5,547 nucleotides of DNA from Firmicutes bacterium UBA2296 (GTDB lineage Bacteria; Bacillota; UBA994), in the NCBI GenBank assembly GCA_002345475.1, contig DDWC01000206.1:1-5547 (forward strand). Reading direction: 5' to 3'. Below the pieces are notes generated by a model, which worked only from the letters and a program-made list of their open reading frames with translations, did not search any database and was not told the origin of the DNA. A program made the translations under genes and the position numbers. Within the stretch, counting starts at the first letter, position 1. Every line of letters begins with the position of its first letter. Of this stretch, positions 1-5,438 are shown one piece after another.

Positions 1-573
1 AGCAGGCGGATCCTCCAGGCGGGTAAAGAGGCAGGCTTGTTGCCAAAGCTACACGCCGATGAGATAACTCCTCTGGGAGGAGCGGGACTGGCTGCCGAGC
101 TCGGTGCGGTGTCCGCTGAACACCTCATCTATGCAGCGGAGGAGGACCTGCCCAGGATGGCGAGGGCAGGGGTGGTTGCCGTGCTTCTGCCGGCGACGGC
201 GTTTATTCTCAGGGTTCCTGATAAGGGCCCGGTGCAGGCGATGATCAGAGAAGGTGTACCCATTGCTATTTCCACGGACTACAATCCCGGGACGTCGCCA
301 ATGCCCAACATGCAACTGCTCCAGGCTTTTGCTTGTTATCATTATGGCCTTACACCGGCACAATCTTTTGCGGCATCCACTATCAACGCAGCCCATGCGC
401 TGAACCGGGGAAGTAGCCTGGGCAGCCTGGAGCCAGGCAAGCTGGCCGATGTAATCATTCTTGACGCTCCAAGTCTTGACTTCATTCCCTATCATGTTGG
501 GGTCAATTTGGTGGAGACCGTAATAAAGCGGGGAAGTACAGTATTTCGCAGGCCGACACCGGCCTGCACATAG
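1..573 (+). CDS. hutI: Imidazolonepropionase, C-terminal part (5' end outside window)
   Basis: This is the cytoplasmic enzyme of histidine degradation that hydrolyses 4-imidazolone-5-propionate to N-formimino-L-glutamate. The reading frame is open from base 1, so the gene continues upstream; about 190 residues are present, a little under half of the usual length of about 410. The amidohydrolase hallmarks of the second half are visible. LPKLHADE (bases 43-66) carries the histidine and glutamate equivalent to the metal/catalytic residues of Bacillus HutI. SAEHL (bases 112-126) carries the second conserved histidine. STDYNPG (bases 271-291) carries the conserved metal-site aspartate. INAAHAL, GSLEPGKLADVIILDAP and PYHVGVN are the typical C-terminal blocks. 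No key residue is missing. The stop codon overlaps the ribosome binding site of the next gene, which starts 9 bases on, so the two are surely cotranscribed. The internal methionine-like TTG at base 37 is not a start: homology continues upstream of it. Confidence 0.95.
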   Translation, partial: SRRILQAGKEAGLLPKLHADEITPLGGAGLAAELGAVSAEHLIYAAEEDLPRMARAGVVAVLLPATAFILRVPDKGPVQAMIREGVPIAISTDYNPGTSPMPNMQLLQAFACYHYGLTPAQSFAASTINAAHALNRGSSLGSLEPGKLADVIILDAPSLDFIPYHVGVNLVETVIKRGSTVFRRPTPACT

Positions 574-578
574 GAGGT
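572..578 (+). promoter_or_regulatory. Ribosome binding site overlapping the hutI stop codon
   Basis: AGGAGGT is a near-perfect anti-Shine-Dalgarno match. Its first two bases are the last two of the hutI TAG stop, and AGGAGG ends 5 bases before the ATG at 583. The overlap suggests translational coupling between hutI and the cyclodeaminase gene. Confidence 0.85.
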
Positions 579-582
579 AGAA

Positions 583-1215
583 ATGGTTAGCATTACAGCA
601 CAAACCATTGCCCAGTTTACCGATGATCTGGCCTCGGATAACCCATCACCGGGTGGCGGCAGTGCTGCAGCCGTGAGTGGAGTCCTGGCTGCTTCACTGG
701 TTAAGATGGTCGCCGGATTGACTATTGGCAGGAAGAAGTATGCTGAGGTCAGGGATGAAATGGAAGCTATTGCTGCTGAAACGGAGCAACTCTCGTCGCA
801 GTTATCCGGCCTGGCAGATCGCGACGCCAGAGCCTACGACGGGGTGATGGAGGCCTACAGGCTGCCCAAGTCCACGGATGAGGAAACGAGGCTGCGTCAG
901 TCAGCAATTGCCGAGGCCTTGCGCCATGCGGCCGAAGTGCCGCTTGAGACCGCACACGCCGCCTCACGGGTGCTGGCCCTGGCGGTTGTCGTTGCTGAGA
1001 AAGGCAACGTCAATGCCGTGACAGATGCCGGGGTAGGCGCATTACTGGCTTTTGCTGCCTTTCAGGCCGCGTCTTACAACGTCAGGATCAACATTAGCTC
1101 CCTGGACCCGCGCCCCGCATGGGCAATCGACATGGAGCAGGAGATTGCCACCCTTGCCGCCAGAAACAGCGAACTTGCTACACAAGCCCAAAATAAAGTA
1201 TTATCAGGGGTATAA
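583..1215 (+). CDS. FTCD-C/FchA family formimino-THF cyclodeaminase or methenyl-THF cyclohydrolase
   Basis: A 210-residue, single-domain protein of the family formed by the C-terminal domain of mammalian formiminotransferase-cyclodeaminase and by stand-alone FchA. Visible family blocks: the glycine-rich SPGGGSAAA loop (residues 22-30), LTIGRKKY (46-53), the acidic helix DRDARAYDGVMEAYRLPK (79-96), AAEVPLETA (116-124), GN plus TDAGVGA (141-153) and NVRINI (166-171). The family either deaminates 5-formimino-THF to 5,10-methenyl-THF with ammonia release, or interconverts methenyl-THF and 10-formyl-THF; sequence alone does not separate these. Sitting just after hutI suggests the histidine-derived deaminase role, while sitting just before fhs suggests the cyclohydrolase role (fchA). 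One protein could serve both. Length is normal for stand-alone members. ATG start is fixed by the AGGAGG site. It ends 19 bases before fhs. Confidence 0.92.
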   Translation: MVSITAQTIAQFTDDLASDNPSPGGGSAAAVSGVLAASLVKMVAGLTIGRKKYAEVRDEMEAIAAETEQLSSQLSGLADRDARAYDGVMEAYRLPKSTDEETRLRQSAIAEALRHAAEVPLETAHAASRVLALAVVVAEKGNVNAVTDAGVGALLAFAAFQAASYNVRINISSLDPRPAWAIDMEQEIATLAARNSELATQAQNKVLSGV

Positions 1216-1220
1216 ACAGG

Positions 1221-1226
1221 AAGGAG
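1221..1226 (+). promoter_or_regulatory. Ribosome binding site of fhs
   Basis: AAGGAG lies 8 bases before the ATG at 1235, just after the TAA of the upstream gene at 1213-1215. It supports this ATG as the fhs start. Confidence 0.8.
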
Positions 1227-1234
1227 TTTGATTC

Positions 1235-2905
1235 ATGAAGTCTGATATTGAAATCGCTCAAGCCGCAAAAATGCTGCCGATAGTTGAGGTCGGCAAGAAG
1301 ATTGGACTCGGGGAGGACGATCTGGAGCTCTTTGGCAAGTACAAGGCCAAAGTATCGGCCGACGTCTGGAAACGCCTCAAGGATGAGCCTGACGGCCATC
1401 TCATTCTGATGACCGCCATCACCCCCACCGCCGCCGGCGAAGGCAAGACCACCACGACAGTGGGTTTGGGCCAGGGACTGGCCAAGATCGGCAAGAAGAC
1501 AGCCATCGCACTGCGTGAGCCGTCGCTGGGCCCCAGCATGGGCGTCAAGGGCGGCGCAGCCGGAGGCGGATTCTCTCAAGTAGTCCCCATGGAAGATATC
1601 AATCTGCACTTCACGGGGGATTTGCATGCCATCACCACAGCCCATAACATGCTGGCCGCAGTCCTAGACAACCACCTGCAACAGGGCAATGACCTGAACA
1701 TCGATCCGCGGCGCATTGTGCTGCGTCGCGTTATGGACATGAACGAACGCGCTTTGCGCAACATCATTGTCGGCCTAGGCGGCCGCAACAACGGTGTACC
1801 CCGGGAGGACGGGTTTGACATCACAGTGGCTTCAGAGGTCATGGCCATTCTCTGTCTCGCTAACGACCTGGCTGACCTAAAGCAACGCCTGGCCAAGATG
1901 CTGGTGGCATATACTTACGATCGCAAGCCTGTTACAGTGGCAGACCTTAAGGTTGCCGGTGCCATGGCTGCGATTTTGAAGGATGCCATCAAGCCCAACC
2001 TGGTGCAGACTCTGGAGAACGTGCCGGCTTTCATCCATGGCGGACCGTTTGCCAACATCGCTCACGGATGTAACAGTGTTCAGGCCACCAAGCTGGCCCT
2101 CAAGGTCGCTGACTATGTGGTGACCGAGGCCGGCTTCGGAGCCGATCTGGGTGCTGAGAAGTTCTTTGACATCAAGTGCCGGTTTGCCGGTCTTAAGCCC
2201 AAAGTCACCGTGATTGTGGCCACAGCCAGAGCCCTCAAACTGCATGGTGGCGCCAACTCCAAGGAGCTTAACGTAGAGAATCTTGAGGCTCTGGCGAAGG
2301 GTTTTGAAAACCTCGAACATCATATCAAGAGCATTCGCAAGTTTGGCCTGCCAGCCATTGTGGCCATCAACCAGTTCCCCACGGACACCGCCGCCGAGCT
2401 GGAGTTCATTGAGAGTCGATGCCGTGAACTTGGCGTCCGTGTGGCCCTGTCTGAAGTATGGGCCAAGGGAGGCGAAGGCGGAGTAGCTTTGGCCGAGCTG
2501 GTGGTCAAGACCATTGAAGAGGGTAAGTCCAATTTTGCCCCGCTTTATGATGTGACCTTGCCCATCAAGGAAAAGATTGAGACTATTGCCCGGGAAATAT
2601 ATGGCGCCGACGGGGTTGACTTCACCAGGGACGCCGAAGCGAGCATCCGCCAGTTTGCCCGCATCGGGCTTGGCGAAACCCCTATTTGCATGGCTAAGAC
2701 GCAGTACTCTATATCTGATGACGCAACTTTGCTCGGCAAGCCGCGCAACTTCAGGATTACCGTGCGCGAAGTGCGCGCCTCAGCCGGTGCCGGGTTCCTG
2801 GTGGCACTGACCGGGGAAGTCATGACCATGCCCGGGTTGCCCAAGGTCCCCTCCGCAGAGAGCATCGATGTCGATGCCGACGGCAAGATCACGGGGTTGT
2901 TCTAG
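1235..2905 (+). CDS. fhs: Formate-tetrahydrofolate ligase (10-formyl-THF synthetase)
   Basis: Complete 556-residue cytoplasmic enzyme joining formate to tetrahydrofolate with ATP to make 10-formyl-THF; it is reversible and in purine- or histidine-fermenting clostridia can run backwards to make ATP and formate. The P-loop-like nucleotide motif TPTAAGEGKTTTT is at residues 63-75. The first family signature GVKGGAAGGGF is at 103-113 (phenylalanine where the PROSITE pattern has tyrosine). The second, VATARALKLHGG, is at 328-339 (alanine at the isoleucine/valine position). Other diagnostic blocks are PMEDINLHFTGD, NLVQTLENVPAFIHGGPFAN and TEAGFGADLGAEKF. The C-terminus PGLPKVPSAESIDVD is typical, and length matches the usual 555-560. 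It is the last gene of the hutI-cyclodeaminase-fhs unit. The substitutions are conservative, so activity is expected. Transcription probably ends at the palindrome at 3016-3063. Confidence 0.97.
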   Translation: MKSDIEIAQAAKMLPIVEVGKKIGLGEDDLELFGKYKAKVSADVWKRLKDEPDGHLILMTAITPTAAGEGKTTTTVGLGQGLAKIGKKTAIALREPSLGPSMGVKGGAAGGGFSQVVPMEDINLHFTGDLHAITTAHNMLAAVLDNHLQQGNDLNIDPRRIVLRRVMDMNERALRNIIVGLGGRNNGVPREDGFDITVASEVMAILCLANDLADLKQRLAKMLVAYTYDRKPVTVADLKVAGAMAAILKDAIKPNLVQTLENVPAFIHGGPFANIAHGCNSVQATKLALKVADYVVTEAGFGADLGAEKFFDIKCRFAGLKPKVTVIVATARALKLHGGANSKELNVENLEALAKGFENLEHHIKSIRKFGLPAIVAINQFPTDTAAELEFIESRCRELGVRVALSEVWAKGGEGGVALAELVVKTIEEGKSNFAPLYDVTLPIKEKIETIAREIYGADGVDFTRDAEASIRQFARIGLGETPICMAKTQYSISDDATLLGKPRNFRITVREVRASAGAGFLVALTGEVMTMPGLPKVPSAESIDVDADGKITGLF

Positions 2906-3010
2906 AGCGGACTTCGGGGTAGCGCTTAGTCTTTGGCGCTTGGCGATTAGTGGGCGAAAGCAAACACTCATTCACGGTTGACCACCAAGCGCTAAGCGCC
3001 ATGCGCCAAT
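2906..3010. repeat. Degenerate heptamer-repeat region in inverted arrangement
   Basis: Starting at the first base after the fhs stop, the + strand can be cut into seven consecutive 7-base units up to 2954. The clearest are TAGCGCT (2920-2926), TGGCGCT (2934-2940) and TGGCGAT (2941-2947), giving a consensus near T(A/G)GCGCT. After a 26-base unrelated spacer, the - strand from 3008 down to 2981 holds four more units in phase: TGGCGCA, TGGCGCT, TAGCGCT, TGGTGGT. The two arms are therefore imperfect inverted copies; pairing is best between 2934-2954 and 2981-3001 and could fold into a long imperfect hairpin. No coding frame of interest crosses it. It could be a dispersed intergenic repeat family, an RNA-processing or mRNA-end element, or an eroded small mobile element; sequence alone does not decide. 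Confidence 0.65.
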
Positions 3011-3015
3011 CACAT

Positions 3016-3063
3016 CCCGATAGAAGAAAGCGCCCGCAATTGCGGGCGCTTTCTTCTATCGGG
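3016..3063. terminator. Bidirectional intrinsic terminator (perfect palindrome)
   Basis: Bases 3016-3039 are perfectly complementary to 3040-3063 (24-base arms around a central AATT; realistically a 22-bp stem with a 4-base loop). The inner stem is GC-rich (CGCCCGC/GCGGGCG) and on either strand the loop-distal side continues CTTTCTTCT, a T-rich run. The hairpin lies between the convergent fhs (stop at 2905) and the CPBP-like gene (stop at 3072, only 8 bases away), so it can end transcripts from both sides. The T-run is interrupted by C and itself pairs with an upstream A-rich run, so efficiency in each direction is inferred. Confidence 0.85.
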
Positions 3064-3071
3064 GACGAGGG

Positions 3072-4436
3072 TTAGAAAACAAGAATCCTGGGCAGCAGGA
3101 AAAGCACGCTGAGCATAGTGATGGGGGTGAAGAGGTTCCCAGTGCGTTCGTAAGCGAATCCCAGGATTAGAGAGGTCATGGGCAGAACCACCAGAGACTG
3201 TAAAGCGATGGCGATGCTGACATTGCCCGCATACCACATAGGCAAATAAGTTGTGAGGGAAACCAGAGCTGTTGTCAGAACGATGGCCAGCAAGGGGTTC
3301 ATATGTCTCCGCAGGTATCCCTGGATCAGGCCTCGCCAGAGGAGTTCGCCAAAGAGGATTGTCGTAAGCAGGAGGTTGATATAACTCTCGAGGAGGGCAG
3401 GAAACTCGAACTCCGCCACGGTGACGGGCATGGCAATGGACCCACACAGAACCAGGAGTATCCCGGCCAGCAACCCCGTGCCAATTCCGTTTAGAGGCCT
3501 GCTCGGTTTGAGGCCGAAGAAAGCCAGGCTGTCGCCGTGTCTGTCTCCCAGCCAGAAGATGGCGGTTACTACCATCACTCGCCATCCCCAGATGACCATG
3601 GCACTCAAGTCGAGGCGAGAAAGGTAAGTTTCTACCACAAGATGGGCGGAGAGTAGCAGTAATGGCCACAGCAGTTGTGGCAGGGCGATTGCTTTCTCGC
3701 GTGGGGGATTGGTGTAATCAGGGGTAAGAAACACGAGGGCGACTGCCACGGCCAGCACCATGACAAAGATGATTCCCAGACTCCACATGAACTGATCGTT
3801 AGGCGGGTACATGGGAAGGTCAGGCCGGAGGAAGTCTTCGCTGTATTCGGGGCTCGAGAAGACAGTGCGGCGGGCCTCGAGATACCGAAAATGAGAACCG
3901 TCGCCGAAGGCCTCGATTCTGCGCACTCCGGGCCGCGGCACGAACACTTTGGTAACCCCAAATATTTCAAGGGAAGGTTCTCCATCCGATGTGAGAGCGA
4001 GAAGCTCCTGAGCAGCGAGGATGGCTTCGGGCATAATCTGTGCCTCGATGTAGGTGCGGCCGCGAATGGAGGAGATGGCTGTGGGGTGCATGTGCAGGAC
4101 CACTTCTTCGACGGGTGAAGACAGTTCACCATCTTCAGTATGGTAATGGAGGGTCCCTTCGGCAAGCAGCACCAGCGCTACCAGGGCATCGCGTCGATAG
4201 GCTCCCACCATAATGCCGCCCTCTGGGTAAGACAAGGTGACCCGACCCAGCTGCAGCTCAAGCGGGTCGAACAAATGGCTGTCTGTAGCCTCCAGTGCCT
4301 CATAAGGTCTGCCAATATCTGATGGCGTAAGGAAGACCATGAGCATGGCGGCAAGGCTGAGGAGGGCTACTCCGGCAAGCAGCATCATGCTTTTTATGAT
4401 TGGATTGCGGACTGCGGCTGAATATAATGAAGACAC
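3072..4436 (-). CDS. CPBP (CAAX protease-like) membrane protein with degenerate active site and extra N-terminal domain
   Basis: A 454-residue membrane protein read from GTG at 4436. A hydrophobic helix at about residues 17-37 is followed by about 180 soluble residues (about 40-215, probably outside the membrane), another helix at about 217-238, and a multi-helix C-terminal region (about 251-454) resembling the CPBP/ABI family of glutamate-type intramembrane proteases. Recognisable blocks are GELLWRGLIQGYLRR (363-377) for the EExxxR motif and FAYERTGNLFTPI (427-439) for the last conserved helix. The first motif glutamate is glycine, the FxxxH-type histidine region reads SLTTYLPMW (393-401), and the final His/Asn positions appear as leucine and phenylalanine. 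It may be a non-proteolytic relative. I do not recognise the N-terminal domain. An alternative GTG at 4508 would add 24 residues but lacks a ribosome binding site and would leave a leader of only about 15 bases. Divergent from the coaX-like gene. Confidence 0.75.
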   Translation of the reverse strand: MSSLYSAAVRNPIIKSMMLLAGVALLSLAAMLMVFLTPSDIGRPYEALEATDSHLFDPLELQLGRVTLSYPEGGIMVGAYRRDALVALVLLAEGTLHYHTEDGELSSPVEEVVLHMHPTAISSIRGRTYIEAQIMPEAILAAQELLALTSDGEPSLEIFGVTKVFVPRPGVRRIEAFGDGSHFRYLEARRTVFSSPEYSEDFLRPDLPMYPPNDQFMWSLGIIFVMVLAVAVALVFLTPDYTNPPREKAIALPQLLWPLLLLSAHLVVETYLSRLDLSAMVIWGWRVMVVTAIFWLGDRHGDSLAFFGLKPSRPLNGIGTGLLAGILLVLCGSIAMPVTVAEFEFPALLESYINLLLTTILFGELLWRGLIQGYLRRHMNPLLAIVLTTALVSLTTYLPMWYAGNVSIAIALQSLVVLPMTSLILGFAYERTGNLFTPITMLSVLFLLPRILVF

Positions 4437-4444
4437 GTTCCCAA

Positions 4445-4450
4445 CTCCCT
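4445..4450 (-). promoter_or_regulatory. Ribosome binding site deciding the CPBP-like gene start
   Basis: On the - strand AGGGAG lies 8 bases before GTG at 4436-4434. The longer in-frame GTG at 4508 has no purine-rich site ahead of it. This favours the shorter protein, whose membrane helix then lies close to the N-terminus. Confidence 0.65.
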
Positions 4451-4501
4451 CTGTTTCAGGCCTATATAATTCCCCGCTGGCTGCGGCTTCTCCTGCCTTA
4501 A

Positions 4502-4531
4502 TTGACACTTCGTCGATGTGGCCGTTAGAAT
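4502..4531 (+). promoter_or_regulatory. Sigma-A-type promoter for the coaX-like gene
   Basis: A perfect -35 box TTGACA (4502-4507) is separated by 18 bases from TAGAAT (4526-4531), a 5/6 match to the -10 consensus. Transcription would begin near 4538, giving a leader of about 22 bases before the GTG at 4560. Its -10 box overlaps that of the opposing promoter. Confidence 0.75.
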
Positions 4532-4558
4532 TGTAGTTGAATAAAGGGGGTTGGTCAA
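4530..4558 (-). promoter_or_regulatory. Sigma-A-type promoter for the CPBP-like gene
   Basis: On the - strand, TTGACC (4558-4553, 5/6) is followed after exactly 17 bases by TACAAT (4535-4530, 5/6). Transcription would begin near 4523, giving a leader of roughly 87 bases to the GTG at 4436. The -35 box covers the region just before and at the start of the coaX-like coding sequence. Confidence 0.75.
4543..4550 (+). promoter_or_regulatory. Ribosome binding site of the coaX-like gene
   Basis: AAAGGGGG ends 9 bases before GTG at 4560. The in-frame TTG at 4551 abuts it with no spacing and cannot easily be used, so the site selects GTG 4560. Confidence 0.6.
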
Positions 4559-4559
4559 T

Positions 4560-5309
4560 GTGCTTGTGGCGGTCAACATAAACAACACGCGCACGGGAGC
4601 AGGTTTATTTGTGGACGGTGCGCTGGTGGAAAGCCTGTCTGTGCCAACCGTCGAGCTTCTTGACAACGTGCCTGAGCTCCTGGCCCGCCTGTCTCCGGGA
4701 GCTCGAGTGGTGTGTGCCTCGGTAGTGCCCGCAGTTACCTCAGAATTCGCCGCGGCGTTGACCCATTCAGGATTTGCTGTGGAGGCGCTCAAAGCGCAGG
4801 AAGGACTGGGGATTTCCTTTGCCGGGGTCGACTACCGCGAACTGGGTGCCGATCTTTTCGCTAACGCGCTGGCTGTGCACGAGATGTGGGGGCGGGATTC
4901 CCTTAACGTCGATCTAGGCACTGGTTCAACTTTTTGTGTTGTTAAGTCCGGTGTCTACCGTGGTACCGTGATTGTGCCCGGCATGGAGCTTTCTTTTCGG
5001 GCCCTGACCGACCGAGCAGCGTTACTCAGCACTGTGGAACTGACCAAGCCGGACCGCATTATTAACGTAACCACTACCGAATGCCTGCAGGCAGGGATAT
5101 ACTATGGTTATACAGAACTGGTGCGGGGCATGATTGCTCGCATTCAGCGCGAGCACGGCAAGCTGTTTGTCGTCCTGACGGGCGGAATAGGTTCTTTTCT
5201 CAGGGACGAACTGCTGGACGTAGTGGATGTCTTTGAACCAGAATTGTCACTGCTGGGCATTAAAATAGCGGCAAGCAAGATGGAGCGATTTCCGTTTATC
5301 GGGGATTAG
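4560..5309 (+). CDS. Type III pantothenate kinase-like protein (CoaX/Baf family), active-site motifs altered
   Basis: A 249-residue cytoplasmic protein of the ASKHA-fold CoaX family, which phosphorylates pantothenate in the first step of CoA synthesis. Family blocks in order: N-terminal strand-loop NINNTRTG (6-13), CASVVPAVT (52-60), YRELGADLFANAL (92-104), NVDLGTGSTF (116-125, matching VDFGTATTF), VPGMELSFRALTDRAALL (139-156), ECLQAGIYYGY (174-184) and LTGGIGSFL (206-214). Length fits the usual 250-260. Two hallmarks differ: DxGNT reads NINNT, so Asp6 is Asn and the glycine is Asn, and GADR reads GADL, keeping the proposed catalytic aspartate (Asp98) but losing the arginine. It could be an active divergent kinase, a kinase with another substrate, or a non-catalytic paralogue. 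Start GTG 4560 is chosen because the protein then begins MLVAV like family members and the ribosome binding site is well spaced; TTG 4551 would add three residues. Confidence 0.85.
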   Translation: MLVAVNINNTRTGAGLFVDGALVESLSVPTVELLDNVPELLARLSPGARVVCASVVPAVTSEFAAALTHSGFAVEALKAQEGLGISFAGVDYRELGADLFANALAVHEMWGRDSLNVDLGTGSTFCVVKSGVYRGTVIVPGMELSFRALTDRAALLSTVELTKPDRIINVTTTECLQAGIYYGYTELVRGMIARIQREHGKLFVVLTGGIGSFLRDELLDVVDVFEPELSLLGIKIAASKMERFPFIGD

Positions 5310-5331
5310 ACCACAGCTTAAGACAGAGTGT

Positions 5332-5357
5332 TGGCGGACTGCGGGTACCCTGCGGAC
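5332..5357 (+). repeat. GCGGACT direct repeat in the intergenic spacer
   Basis: GCGGACT occurs at 5334-5340 and again at 5352-5358, 18 bases apart, flanking the small palindrome GGGTACCC (5343-5350). The same word begins the spacer after fhs (2907-2913) and occurs inside the CPBP-like gene (4407-4413). It may belong to a heptamer family like that at 2906-3010. Function unknown. Confidence 0.35.
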
Positions 5358-5368
5358 TCGACAGCCGT

Positions 5369-5396
5369 TTGACCATAGGCATCATTTAGATACAAA
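5369..5396 (+). promoter_or_regulatory. Candidate promoter of the ECF S-like gene
   Basis: TTGACC (5369-5374) and TACAAA (5391-5396) are 16 bases apart, 5/6 and 4/6 matches to sigma-A boxes. A transcript would start near 5403, about 36 bases before the ATG. The spacer 5310-5438 otherwise shows no obvious riboswitch or strong terminator, so read-through from the coaX-like gene is also possible. Confidence 0.4.
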
Positions 5397-5425
5397 TACG
5401 TCCGGTATCCTCAGTGAACTGGAAC

Positions 5426-5431
5426 GGAGGT
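5426..5431 (+). promoter_or_regulatory. Ribosome binding site of the ECF S-like gene
   Basis: GGAGGT lies 7 bases before the ATG at 5439, a strong site that supports a real gene beginning here although only 109 bases of it are in the window. Confidence 0.8.
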
Positions 5432-5438
5432 GTTGCAC

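Noticed and set aside
49..603. 184-codon open frame on the - strand opposite hutI
   Set aside because: It lies wholly antisense to a well-conserved hutI frame and the junction, is rich in cysteine and arginine like a shadow frame, and has no recognisable domain.
1543..1573. Fhs signature deviations (Phe113 for Tyr, and Ala331 for Ile/Val) as evidence of lost function
   Set aside because: Both are conservative, all other nucleotide- and folate-binding blocks are intact, and the protein is full length, so the enzyme is expected to be active.
1178..1645. 155-codon open frame on the - strand opposite the start of fhs
   Set aside because: It is opposite strongly conserved Fhs sequence, has no family resemblance, and is explained by GC-rich codon structure of the real gene.
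4437..4508. Longer form of the CPBP-like gene starting at GTG 4508
   Set aside because: No ribosome binding site precedes it, and the predicted transcript would leave only about 15 leader bases. GTG 4436 has AGGGAG at 8-base spacing. It remains a possible alternative.
4551..4559. TTG at 4551 as start of the coaX-like gene
   Set aside because: It directly abuts the ribosome binding site with no spacing; GTG 4560 gives a 9-base spacing and the family-typical N-terminus.
4394..4792. 132-codon open frame on the - strand across the divergent promoter region
   Set aside because: It overlaps conserved coaX-like coding sequence and both promoters and has low-complexity Thr/Ser/Ala composition typical of a shadow frame.
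5310..5438. Possible riboswitch before the ECF S-like gene
   Set aside because: I looked for a tetrahydrofolate-type or other vitamin riboswitch and for a terminator stem; only a short GGGTACCC palindrome and 4-5 bp pairings are present, too weak to support one.
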